A stretch of DNA of 64,000 nt from Unio delphinus (lineage: Eukaryota; Mollusca; Bivalvia; Unionida; Unionidae). Location of the stretch: positions 14,201,001 through 14,265,000 of the forward strand of contig JAQISU010000210.1 of NCBI GenBank assembly GCA_029339505.1, in the 5' to 3' direction. The notes under the pieces were generated by a model. The model did not search any database. It was not told where the DNA came from and saw only the letters and a list, made by a program, of their open reading frames with translations. The position numbers and the translations under genes were made by a program. Below, piece by piece: positions 20,018 through 29,600 of the stretch; position 1 is the first letter of the stretch; every line of letters begins with the position of its first letter.

Positions 20018-20479
20018 CTATATCGTTCCTGGAATTCGAAGACCCTTTCCGCTGTACCATGAACTCGGGGTTCCTGGTAGTCTTAGACCCTTTCCTTTTT
20101 TTTTATACCCCTTTCCAGTTGCCTTTTTCAATGCCATTCCTGCTGCGGTACCAATGGCTCCTAACGCTGCTGCCTTCGCTACCGCTGGGGCTGCTGCGGC
20201 AATCAACCCTGGAATCAACCCTAACAACGGGAATATACCACCAGTCTTTTCCATGTTTTTAATCGCGCTCGTAGAAAGAGTAATCTGAACTCCTTTTTTT
20301 TCTTTCAGCGCTTTATTAAAATGATTAGTTTGAGTTTTTGTCAGTGATAGTTTATTCCCTCCGCCATTCATTTGATTAGGTTTCAGCGTTATTGTGGTTC
20401 CACATTGCTTAGCTGATTTGGATTGTAATTTTTTTAGCTGACCAGGTGTCAACGTAACATTGATATTATTATACGACAT
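20018..20479 (-). CDS. E2 hydrophobic membrane-active virion protein
   Basis: A 153-residue homologue of the E1 protein, complete. It has two related N-terminal units (TLTPGQLKKLQ and SLTKTQTNHF), a hydrophobic Ala/Ile stretch (LIPGLIAAAAPAVAKAAAL) and terminal GKGLRLPGT repeats. The start at MSYNN (20479) was chosen by alignment with the other copies; the open frame extends 27 codons further upstream without homology. TATAATG context. Confidence 0.7.
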   Translation of the reverse strand: MSYNNINVTLTPGQLKKLQSKSAKQCGTTITLKPNQMNGGGNKLSLTKTQTNHFNKALKEKKGVQITLSTSAIKNMEKTGGIFPLLGLIPGLIAAAAPAVAKAAALGAIGTAAGMALKKATGKGYKKKGKGLRLPGTPSSWYSGKGLRIPGTI

Positions 20480-20560
20480 TATACAAAACAGATTGATTCT
20501 AAATCGCAAGTAATTCAATGGCGAAATTACACAGCAATTTCCAATCCAAAGGATTTTCAA

Positions 20561-21988
20561 TCAAATATTTTCCACTGGTGCATCTACCAGTCTCATTCGT
20601 CCACCAACACCTTCGAGTATCATTGACTTATCACTGAGAATGACAGCAACCGCTCTATAATTAGCAATACCACCAGGACGGGTTACACGAGCTCGGAAGT
20701 GTATATCAACGACGGACTGTCTCATCAAGTCAAGATGTTCCAACGAAAAGTAATAAATCGGATACAGACTTTTAAAATCCAACTGTGATATTTGTAGACC
20801 AGTATCGACATTTTGATCGCGTCCCATATACGACAGCAACCGATGATAAACTCGTGCAATATGATTATTTCCATAATCAAGTTGTATATCCTCTGATGGT
20901 TCTTGCTGTCCGTTTATTCTCAGCGAGACTTCACTACACCCAATTTGATCAAATATCATGTGGGAACGTTCTTGATTGTTTAATCGCGCAGTATTCTGTA
21001 GCGCAATAAAAATATGCCGTGGAGCTGTAATACCCTGTTTTGATGCTAGATGCCATGTAAGTGTACCATCAATATTAGAATCCATGGTATCTGTGGACGT
21101 TGACAACCAACTTAATAATCTCTTTCCCCCCTGATCCATAAATGATAGTAACCGTGGTTCTATTGACAACGATGGAGTCAACACTGGCATCCACAGTGTT
21201 AGTTTTGATAAAATGACTTTACCATCGGCAACGCCAGCAGCGCGCCAGATTGCATAATTATCAGTACCTCTTCGTACTAGTGCTATAGTATGCTTTACTC
21301 CATAGATAACTTTTCTGACGTTTCTACAAAATCCAAATATGTGATGGAGCGGAATCGCATATGAAAACCGTCGACGCTCTCCTTGCAACGTTGCTACTCT
21401 TGTTGCAAACCCTAAATTGAAATTATTATTAACACTTCCGAGAATATCAAAGGCAGCAGCTGGTCTGTCTCTATGTTCAGGAGTATCAAGTTGTGGATCA
21501 GCTGCAGTAGCTCTTGCAGTATTTATTTTAATATGCTGAATGTGATCAGCGTTATCAGTAATATCCTTCGTGAACATCATAGACGGACCCGCTGATCTAG
21601 TATAGTCATCAGAGTATCTCGCTAACCCGATTATTCCCGTAGCAACATCAACCTCGCGTTCAATAGATTCGATTTCTTTTCCATCAATGAGATATCTAGC
21701 ACTTTCAAATAATGCCATGATGCCATTGTTAACAAAACCAACTCGGACAGTTGGGTTATCTGCATATGGTGTATTAGCTACAACATCTGTTACAAGTTCA
21801 CCTTCGACTTCAATAAAGGCTTCAGCGGGTAAAAAGTATTTACTAGTATCATGAACTTGAAGTTCAATTCTCCCGCGAAGATTAGGTTGCACTGCGTGAT
21901 AAGCAAAAAATTGATAATCACGTACAGATTCATCTTTAAGTACTGGGGCTTCCATGTCAAATGCAACATCAGGGTTCTGTTTGAACAT
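20561..21988 (-). CDS. E2 major capsid protein, double jelly-roll type
   Basis: A 475-residue protein, complete, starting MFKQNPDVAFDMEAPV. It has the same conserved blocks as E1: GRIELQVHDTSKYF, VGFVNNGIMALFES, RRFSYAIPLHHIFGFC, RINGQQEPSEDIQLDY and YPIYYFSLEHLDL. The main differences from E1 are in the loop at about 140-190 and near 395-410. It would form the hexon-like trimers of an icosahedral particle. Confidence 0.85.
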   Translation of the reverse strand: MFKQNPDVAFDMEAPVLKDESVRDYQFFAYHAVQPNLRGRIELQVHDTSKYFLPAEAFIEVEGELVTDVVANTPYADNPTVRVGFVNNGIMALFESARYLIDGKEIESIEREVDVATGIIGLARYSDDYTRSAGPSMMFTKDITDNADHIQHIKINTARATAADPQLDTPEHRDRPAAAFDILGSVNNNFNLGFATRVATLQGERRRFSYAIPLHHIFGFCRNVRKVIYGVKHTIALVRRGTDNYAIWRAAGVADGKVILSKLTLWMPVLTPSLSIEPRLLSFMDQGGKRLLSWLSTSTDTMDSNIDGTLTWHLASKQGITAPRHIFIALQNTARLNNQERSHMIFDQIGCSEVSLRINGQQEPSEDIQLDYGNNHIARVYHRLLSYMGRDQNVDTGLQISQLDFKSLYPIYYFSLEHLDLMRQSVVDIHFRARVTRPGGIANYRAVAVILSDKSMILEGVGGRMRLVDAPVENI

Positions 21989-22698
21989 TTTTTATTATAT
22001 ACCCGTTGGTCTAAATCAAAAATTACAAAGTAATTTAAAAAATTCTGAAAGTAATTTAAAAAATTCTGAAGGAATTTTGAATTGAAAACCCAAGGAATTC
22101 ATTTAGAGAAAATCGATTTTCATGAAATTATGTCGACGGATTAGCCAAAAAACAATACAAAATCAATAAAAAAAACATCGAAAATTCGATGACAACAACA
22201 TATTTTAGCCTCACAGGATAAAAAATCTGATCAAAATCGATTTTCTCTAAATGAATTCCTGGGGTTTTCATCCTCGATTTTCATGAAATTTTGTCGATGA
22301 ATTGCATAAAAACACTAGAAAAATGAGTAAAAACACTAGAAAAATAAGTAAAAAAAGTAAAAAATCTAACAAAATTAGCAAATTATAAATATTTTATAAT
22401 ATAAAAATAATTTTCAAAATTCTAAAGAATTTTTAAACTAATTATTTAGTTGGGTGTATTTTAATAATGATGATGAAAATATCTGATAATGAAGATAACG
22501 TAAGTAGAATCAAAAGTGATTCTGATACAAGTGATTCTGACATAAATATTTCTAATGCTAGCATTTCTACAATAACCATAACAACTGAGCATCCTATTCA
22601 AATAAATAGAATCACAAGTGATTCTGACACAAATATTTCTAATGCTAGCATTTCTACAATAACTATCATAATTGGAAATCCTGTTCAAATAAATATTT
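21989..22698. other. E2 noncoding region with nested palindromes and an approximately 38-bp inverted repeat
   Basis: No convincing gene is present. Tiny palindromes such as AAATTACAAAGTAATTT (22020), AAATTCTGAAGGAATTT (22059) and GAAAATCGATTTTC cluster here. 22083-22120 is repeated inverted at 22233-22270 with few mismatches. From 22467 to 22724 two repeats of about 100 bp, each with AATGCTAGCATT, form an 85-codon open frame of low complexity on the plus strand that lies outside the operon order. Confidence 0.7.
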
Positions 22699-23175
22699 CT
22701 AACGTTTCCGGCGAAATTTCTTAAAGCCACTTCCCGGAAGCCCACTTCCGGCTATCATATTTGCTGTTATGTTATCCTGGGCGTTAGTCATTAATGATTG
22801 TAGTTTTTTATCCACCTGTGTAGGCATTACTGCAGTAGATGGTAGTGAAGTCATTTTAGAAATGCTAGCATTTCCAGGTTTTGATTGGAAATTCGAAGAA
22901 TTTCGTCGTCGAACTAGCGCTGTTAGTTTATCCTTAGCGGCTGAAAATGCCTTCCTGGCAAGATCACCAACAGTGTTAATACCCTTATCTCGGATAACAT
23001 CAATTGCTTTCATCGATAATTGTTTTACTAGCGGAGCCACTTTTGGAGCCATTCTTGAAAATAATCCCATTATAGTATTACCGAGACCATCTCCATAGTA
23101 TACTCGGTATTTTGGCAATCGTGAGTTTACCACGTAGACACTAGTTGGTTTATCATGGTTGTAGTGTATGATCAT
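22699..23175 (-). CDS. E2 small basic virion protein (pVI-like guess)
   Basis: A 158-residue protein starting MIIHYNHDKP, with the same amphipathic GDGLGNTIMGLFSRMAPKV helix and Ala/Lys-rich middle as E1. A NASISKMT stretch near residue 108 is encoded by a GCTAGC-type palindrome (22858-22874) absent from the E1 and E3 homologues, so it is likely an in-frame insertion. It ends GSGFKKFRRKR. Confidence 0.6.
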   Translation of the reverse strand: MIIHYNHDKPTSVYVVNSRLPKYRVYYGDGLGNTIMGLFSRMAPKVAPLVKQLSMKAIDVIRDKGINTVGDLARKAFSAAKDKLTALVRRRNSSNFQSKPGNASISKMTSLPSTAVMPTQVDKKLQSLMTNAQDNITANMIAGSGLPGSGFKKFRRKR

Positions 23176-23272
23176 TCTCTATATACAGAATCACTTTTGA
23201 TTCTACAAATGCTAAAGCATTTCCAAATGCTAGTGTTTCCAAATACTAAAGCATTTCCAAATTGATATTTAT
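23176..23272. repeat. Cluster of tandem micro-palindromes
   Basis: Between two genes three palindrome-like units follow each other: AAATGCTAAAGCATTT, AAATGCTAGTGTTT and AAATACTAAAGCATTT, separated by CC. They belong to the same micro-palindrome family found throughout the elements. Confidence 0.8.
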
Positions 23273-24352
23273 CTAATCGCTATGATAACCGTAAAAATCC
23301 GCAGGATTTTCGGCTAACTCTTCAATGAAATCTCTATATGTTGCAATATCCATGATACCACCTTGAAATAACCGCCTACAGATATCAGCAGCTTCATTGA
23401 TTATTTCTGGTGAGTTATTCCCGGCTCGTTTTCCTCCTACAAGTATTTCTAATCGTGCTATATCGCCGAGAATATTGCCGGGACATGTTACATTAGAGTT
23501 TCCAACTAAACCACTGCCTGTTTTTTTAGTTGTACCAGTTGCACCTTGTGTTTTTATTTCTGAACCGGGTTTTGATTGTTTTGGTAATCTAAGAAATTCA
23601 GGGTCTGATTTAGCTTTTTTTACTCCTTCCTTAATTCCATTCTGAAAGTCTATATACGACTGTTCTTCCTTCCTCCTCTCAGTAAGATTCTTAATATTCT
23701 TCTTCATTTTATATATCCAACTATACCACTCATCTTTTGATACTTTACTATCCTTATACTCGTCTTTGATAATTCCCTCTTTTATATTATAACTCTTGAA
23801 AGCAAGCTCACCAAGGAGGGAGTAATCGCTGGGTTTTTTAAATTGAAATTCTTGTATTTGTGATACAATATTAGGTTTGATTTTATCTATAAAGGAAACA
23901 CCACGACTCTTCGTGGAAACTGCGCCTTCTTGTTCTTCTTCTTCTTGTTCTTGTTCTTGTTCTTGCTGTCGTTGTAGTTCTTCTCGTTCTTCTTGTTCTT
24001 GCTGTCGTTGTAGTTCCATCTCCCCTGCGATTTCACCTGGAAGTATTTGTACAGCTTGTTTCGTTTGTTTAGTTCGTTTTGCTATTTTCTCCAACACAGG
24101 GAGAAGAGGCTTCTCTGTTCTAGGACCTTCTTTAGGGACATCTCCGTATATCGCCCGTTCAGTTGCTGTTTTCACACCCTCAGTTGCACTAACAATAGGT
24201 TTGAAGAGTTGTTCTGTATCCTCTGTGAAGTCAGTCTGAAATAATTGCCGTTGTTGAAGTTTTTCACGTATACGATCACGAAGGGGTAATATTTTCTTAA
24301 GAGCGCTAAGTCGTTCCTTTACGTTTCGTGTGGTCAATGATTGTCCTATCAT
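23273..24352 (-). CDS. E2 scaffold/core-like virion protein
   Basis: About 359 residues. The start MIGQSLTTRNVKERL (24352) is chosen by alignment with E1 and E3; an upstream ATG at 24379 is also possible. A Gln/Glu-rich coiled-coil stretch (about 120-150) fills the variable middle. The C-terminal GNNSPEIINEAADICRRLF segment is conserved. Near 23293-23310 an AAAATCC..GGATTTT palindrome encodes the ENPAD residues near the end, absent from E1 and E3. The virion role is inferred from location. Confidence 0.65.
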   Translation of the reverse strand: MIGQSLTTRNVKERLSALKKILPLRDRIREKLQQRQLFQTDFTEDTEQLFKPIVSATEGVKTATERAIYGDVPKEGPRTEKPLLPVLEKIAKRTKQTKQAVQILPGEIAGEMELQRQQEQEEREELQRQQEQEQEQEEEEQEGAVSTKSRGVSFIDKIKPNIVSQIQEFQFKKPSDYSLLGELAFKSYNIKEGIIKDEYKDSKVSKDEWYSWIYKMKKNIKNLTERRKEEQSYIDFQNGIKEGVKKAKSDPEFLRLPKQSKPGSEIKTQGATGTTKKTGSGLVGNSNVTCPGNILGDIARLEILVGGKRAGNNSPEIINEAADICRRLFQGGIMDIATYRDFIEELAENPADFYGYHSD

Positions 24353-24521
24353 TATTAAAAGAGTATCACTAATTGTCAAATAAAAATCCTTTGGATTTTC
24401 AAATGCAAAGCATTTTAGAAATGCAAATCATTTCGAAAGAAATCACTAACTAAAAAATGCAAATCATTTTAATACTTCCTTGTTGTTACACACATAATTT
24501 TACTTCCTCATACCGTACTGG
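24353..24521. other. Intergenic micro-palindrome cluster
   Basis: It contains AAAAATCCTTTGGATTTTC (24382-24400) followed by degenerate AAATGCAAAGCATTT-type units. No gene. Confidence 0.7.
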
Positions 24522-24911
24522 TTATACAAACAAAGGAGGCTCTCTACGCGTGGGCTCATCACCTTCAGAGTTTTCCATTAATGTTTTTAATTGTCTCACT
24601 TTACAATTAATAAGTCTCTTTTGTTCATATTCTAATCCTAATTGCTTTCGAACACGTTCAACGATGCTACATAATGGTACGAAGACATTAACATCTTCAG
24701 TATTGATTAAGCTCTCACGTATAAGCTTTTGGATATTCTTAATTAAAAAATATTTTTTAGATAGGACATATTTTCCGGTCTGTTCTGCAAATTGTATATC
24801 CTCGAAATTGGTCATAATTTGATCACAATCCAAACCTGAACATAATTTTACATTTTCATCCTTCAACTTGTTGATTTCAATAATAATCAATTTGAGATTT
24901 TCAATATTCAT
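24522..24911 (-). CDS. E2 small helical protein, unknown
   Basis: A 129-residue homologue of the E1 protein at 8461, starting MNIENLKLIIIEIN. Conserved points are CSGLDCDQIMTNFEDIQF and SIVERVRKQLG. A TATATATA run touches the ATG. Predicted all-helical; function unknown. Confidence 0.7.
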   Translation of the reverse strand: MNIENLKLIIIEINKLKDENVKLCSGLDCDQIMTNFEDIQFAEQTGKYVLSKKYFLIKNIQKLIRESLINTEDVNVFVPLCSIVERVRKQLGLEYEQKRLINCKVRQLKTLMENSEGDEPTRREPPLFV

Positions 24912-25797
24912 ATATATATATAAATATATTTGTTTAAATAAAGTATTTTCAAAATGAATTCTGGATACACTAAGGTGTTGATCATCTTAGTATACCCAGA
25001 AGCTTAATGCGATTATAGGTGATTATGATTATATATAATGAATGACGACGGCACATTCACCGTTTTGAACCCCCTTGGTGTTTTATACATCAAGCAGCGC
25101 TCAACGGTTACAACCGACAAACATATAACAATAGATTATAGGTGAACAATGAATGAATTGATTTCAATGACAATGCGACGGTACAACAATAGATTATAGG
25201 TGAACAATGACAATGGTATATACAATGAATTGATTTCAATGACAATGACGACGGTACAACAATAGATTATAGGTGACACAATGAATGAATTGATTTCAAT
25301 GACAATGGATGACGCGGGCTATTCTACATTCAAGTGTAAACAAAACCACAAAATCGAAACTTTGGTTTTGAATGTCAATAATAACGTTCATACCACGTGT
25401 GACGGTGTGGTTTTGTTTACACTTGAATTTCGGCTAAATGCCCAATTATAATAAAGACGAATTTGTATATATACACTCATTACGACGAGGTGATATAAAA
25501 TAGGTGTAGTGATTGTAATTATTTGTTTGTTTATTAGCGATCACTGACAACGTTGAAAACACATATAATACTTGAAACAGACATCAAAAAAAATGTTTAA
25601 ATACTACGTGTTTATAAAACAGTTCTGTTAATACTTGAAAAAAGACAAAATTGATTGTGTTTTGTTCGGATTTATTTAATTATAACAGCCAATCAAAAAT
25701 CGAAGATTTTCCAACGCTAGTATTTCCGTGTTTAAGATCCGTAACTCTGTCATTGGTGGAAATCCTATGGATTTCACACGCGTTATACCTAACGGAG
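24912..25797. other. E2 noncoding region: tandem repeats and 23-bp perfect hairpin
   Basis: From about 25120 to 25310 a unit of roughly 65 bp, with ACAACAATAGATTATAGGTG and GATTTCAATGACAATG, is repeated about three times. An inverted repeat of 23 bp, perfect, joins 25328-25350 to 25406-25428. No gene is supported. It lies between the late block and the HNH/zinc/polymerase block, so it is a candidate replication or control region. Confidence 0.7.
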
Positions 25798-26292
25798 TTA
25801 TCTCCCTACATAAGAAAACTGAATTTTGTTTTTAAAACGCTTTGAAAAAGCGGTCTTATAAATTCCCTCTGCTACTTTTTGTACCGAGGAGGTGTGAATA
25901 TCGAAATACTTACCAGCTTCTGACATTGATTGAAATACCATCTCCGTGTCAGTATTAAACGATCTTACTGGTCTCTTCCCAATTGATTTACAAGTACCAG
26001 TATTTCCAAATGCAGTATTCTCACTTTGTGTAACAGCTCGTAAATTATTCAAAGAATTATGTGTCCTAATACCATCAATATGATCAATAACAAGGCCATC
26101 CTTGATTAATCCATTATACACTTCATAAACGAAACGGTGATTGAGATACATTTTCCCTCCAGCTTTAAATATCAAATAACCCATACCATTATCCCGCCCA
26201 ACAGATTTCTTATTTTTACTGTGTCTAACAACACCATCACTAGAAGCTTCGTAATTTTTAATAACAGGATGTCTTTGAAATTCTTGGCTCAT
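25798..26292 (-). CDS. E2 HNH endonuclease
   Basis: A 164-residue protein, complete. Core HRFVYEVYNGLIKDGLVIDH, IDGIRTHNSLNNLRA and TQSENT match the HNH_3-type nuclease. The C-terminal NUMOD-like part contains MSEAGKYFDIHTSSVQKVAEG. It is about 60% identical by eye to the E1 copy. TATATAA precedes the ATG. Either a homing endonuclease living in the element or part of its life cycle. Confidence 0.8.
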   Translation of the reverse strand: MSQEFQRHPVIKNYEASSDGVVRHSKNKKSVGRDNGMGYLIFKAGGKMYLNHRFVYEVYNGLIKDGLVIDHIDGIRTHNSLNNLRAVTQSENTAFGNTGTCKSIGKRPVRSFNTDTEMVFQSMSEAGKYFDIHTSSVQKVAEGIYKTAFSKRFKNKIQFSYVGR

Positions 26293-26307
26293 TTATATAT
26301 AATATAT

Positions 26308-26637
26308 CTATTTGTCTAATTCGTTAATTGGCTGAATTATAACATTGGAAAATCTTTTTATATAATCAGCCGTAGTTTTTATGATTTTGCCATTTACGTC
26401 GTCAGGATTTTTGATTCTTCGCTTGTCATAGTAACGTTTTAACTCTCTATAACGCTTACCCCCGCAATTAATGCATAACTGCGACTTGCCTCTTACACCT
26501 ACCCCACAATGCAAGCATGGTAGAGGTCCCTCCGAACCGTTTCTCACACTCTGCATATGATACCCACAGAATTCATTTCTACATGATTTGTTACACGGAG
26601 TCTTTGATCCAATCATAAGCCATTTGCAATGATTCAT
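26308..26637 (-). CDS. E2 Cys-rich zinc-binding protein
   Basis: A 109-residue protein starting MNHCKWLMIGSKTPC. The Cys/His positions (CNKSCRNEFCGYH, CLHCG, CINCG) are the same as E1; the C-terminal tail is shorter. Divergent from the polymerase across 42 bp. Family unknown; likely nucleic-acid binding. Confidence 0.75.
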   Translation of the reverse strand: MNHCKWLMIGSKTPCNKSCRNEFCGYHMQSVRNGSEGPLPCLHCGVGVRGKSQLCINCGGKRYRELKRYYDKRRIKNPDDVNGKIIKTTADYIKRFSNVIIQPINELDK

Positions 26638-26679
26638 TATATAAAATTTTCTTATTTAAATACTTGTTTTAATTATAAT
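26638..26679. promoter_or_regulatory. E2 divergent promoter between polymerase and zinc-protein genes
   Basis: The 42 bp between divergent ATGs contains TTTAAATACTTGTTTTAATT near 26656-26676, with TATATAA at the zinc-protein side. The block is conserved in E1, E3 and E4. Confidence 0.5.
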
Positions 26680-29600
26680 ATGAAGGAGTTCAAGAGATTA
26701 TCGAAAATTAAGCCTTGGAAAAATGTTAGATTTAATCTCGATAGAATCTCTGATATACCTAAAAGTCTAGTAGATGATAAACCACTATTAAGTAAAATCA
26801 GCGACTGTTTTAATGAGTTTAAGCGTGATGGAGCATCTCATACGTGGTCGACATTTCGAATTATTGATGAAGATGTCAATGTACCTGTAATTGATGCTAC
26901 TATGAATGATATAAGAGCAGCTGAGATACTTTCACACCTTGGCCAGAAATCCAAAGGATTTCTACGGAGGTATTTTTTTAGAATAAAATTCATTATCGAA
27001 GAGGAAGGTGAATGGATTATCAGAGATAAATTTGACCCAATCCTTAAGGATAAAAAAACTGTTATTGTGAGTAGATATTCCAAACCAGGAATTCTAACTG
27101 GAATTGACAAACCATACTATGAGAAATCTTACCCTGTAACAGCAGTTGTGTATGGGTTATATCCAATAAATAATAATCCTAATATTACAAAACTAGCTCC
27201 AATGTTTTCATCATCAGTGGCTTTGCCACTTAATTGTGTAGCAACACGGGTAATAGAACACTTTACAAATTCCCTCCGAGGAAACAAATTAACTGATCTA
27301 CGAAGAAAAAAAATAACCGAATGGGAACTAACAGTGAAACAGCGCGGGGCAACGATTTCCGATATAGCTAAATTAGAAGCATTATTAAAATTTCCAATAT
27401 CGGTAGCGACAATAACCGGAGAAGTATTATACGAACCGAAATATCAATCGCGAGGAGCTCCAATTGAAATTATTGATCATAACAAACACGCGTGGACACC
27501 CGCGGTAAATATATTTCCACGAGAAAGAACTGTTCGATATATCCCCCGGAAATTTTCCGGGGAATTTTCAGATGATTTCTATGAAGAGAAATTATTTGAT
27601 GCTATTCACGCGTTAACCAAAGACGACCCTGTGTCAGTATGGTTACTCAGGAGTAATGAGGATCCGGAAATAGGATTTGATCAGTTTGTAAAACCAAATG
27701 GTGAATTATATCGAACTGAAGAATTAGATACTAGAATGAGAAAAATCGCTAATGAGTATTTAGAAAGAAACACTAGTGTTTCTACTGTAGAAAAACTACT
27801 TACAGATAGCTTCACAATTCCATCAGTGGTAGCTCACTTCGCACGAGAAAAGAATTCATGGCGTCCAACACGAAGTGATTTTCTGGAGGACGTGAAGTTG
27901 AGTTGCGTCGAATTGGGTCATGGAGGATTGTGGAATACGAAATACTCACGTGATGGTATGATTTCAATTGATATATCCGCGTGTTATCCTGGAAGTTTTC
28001 TCGGATATGGAGAATGCTCTGAGTACTTCAAACGATTTGGACACCCCACACATGAAATGACTCGTGTTGCGATTAATGGTCCATTGCCTGATTTTGATTT
28101 AACCGGGTTCGCTCGTGTGATATCATTCGAATTAACTACAGGGTTACATCCGTGTAGTTATCTTTGGCTTGGTAGACATATGTATGAAAAAGCGTGGATG
28201 CCAATTGTGCTATTGCGGTATATGATCGATTGTGGTATGCTAATATCGTTAATTGTCAGTGAAGCGATTATTTGTTATAACGCTCAGAAAGATGTTTGGT
28301 TACCAAAACCTGATCTAGAAAAAATAATTAACGAACAACGAAAACAATTGGGAGATTGTGAAACACTTATGGATTGGTCTAAGAGGTTATTCGAAGGTAG
28401 GAATAGAGAGGCTAAAGAACTCGGACGAAGAATAATCGGTAAATTCACTCAAGGTGGAAGATTTGACAATGCAAAATATTCTTCGAGATTGATCTTAGAC
28501 AATGAAGAATACGATTTTATCATAACCGATTTAATAAAAAAAGGAAAATTTGTAACCCGTAGGGATGCTTTTCTATCAGGGGAATTAGATGAGGAAGCTT
28601 ACAAATCTGCGAGCGGAACTAATAATGTTTGGGTAGATGATGTCCTTCGAAATGGTAAGAAACTAGGTACGGTTGTTACCTACTGTGATGGAAAAAGTTG
28701 TCAATACACACATTTGAGAAGTTCTATGCTAGCCTATTCTTGTATTAATCTATTCTCGATGATAAATAGATTTCCTAATACCGCGGTTAGAGTAGCTACT
28801 GATTCGATGTATATCCATGAGAAATACAAATCAGATGTAGCTAAATTCACAGATCCTAAGGAAGCGTGGGGAAATTGGAGGTTTAAAAAAGAAACATTAC
28901 ATGAGTATTGTAAATCCGCAGACGTTGCTATGGATGATAAATACTTGAAAAGTAACCATAATATCTCAGAGATTCAATCAGAATTTTCTACTGCACCGCC
29001 CGTATCAGATCCGATTTGTAGATACAAGACAGTTTATTTAAACGGCTGTGGTGGATCAGGAAAGACAACTCGTGCAATCGAATTATTCCGTAGAAACGCT
29101 AGCGTTTCTAACATGATTATGTTAACACCAACTCACAGACTCGCCAGAGAGATGATAGCGCGGGGGGTAAAAGCCTGTACTTATCACAGCTTCTTTCGAT
29201 GGAAAGGTGATACATGGACTCCTGATCGAATGGGAGATAAATTCATTCCTGATGTAATAATCTGGGATGAAATATGCACGGTATCATTGACAGTATTACA
29301 GATATTTCTTGAATGGTTGTTATTGAAAAATAAAAAAGTCGTCATGTGCGGGGATCACGGCCAACCGCAGTCATTTGTTGGTGGATCTCCACATGAATGG
29401 TTAAAAGGATTTGTAGATTATTATGAAGAGATTAATACCGACCATAGATCACTTGATGAACAATTACGAGAATTCAAAGCGCTAATTAGATTACAACCGG
29501 ATAAAATCCAATGTGAAATAGCGCGTGAAATAATCTCTGAAACTCCCATGAATGATTTTTGGGAAATGTGGAAGCCAAATGATTTAATAATCGCGAGTAG

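Noticed and set aside
22467..22724. 85-codon plus-strand open frame in E2 rich in Ser, Asp and Ile
   Set aside because: Made of two repeats carrying micro-palindromes, opposite to the surrounding genes, with no homologue in E1 or E3.
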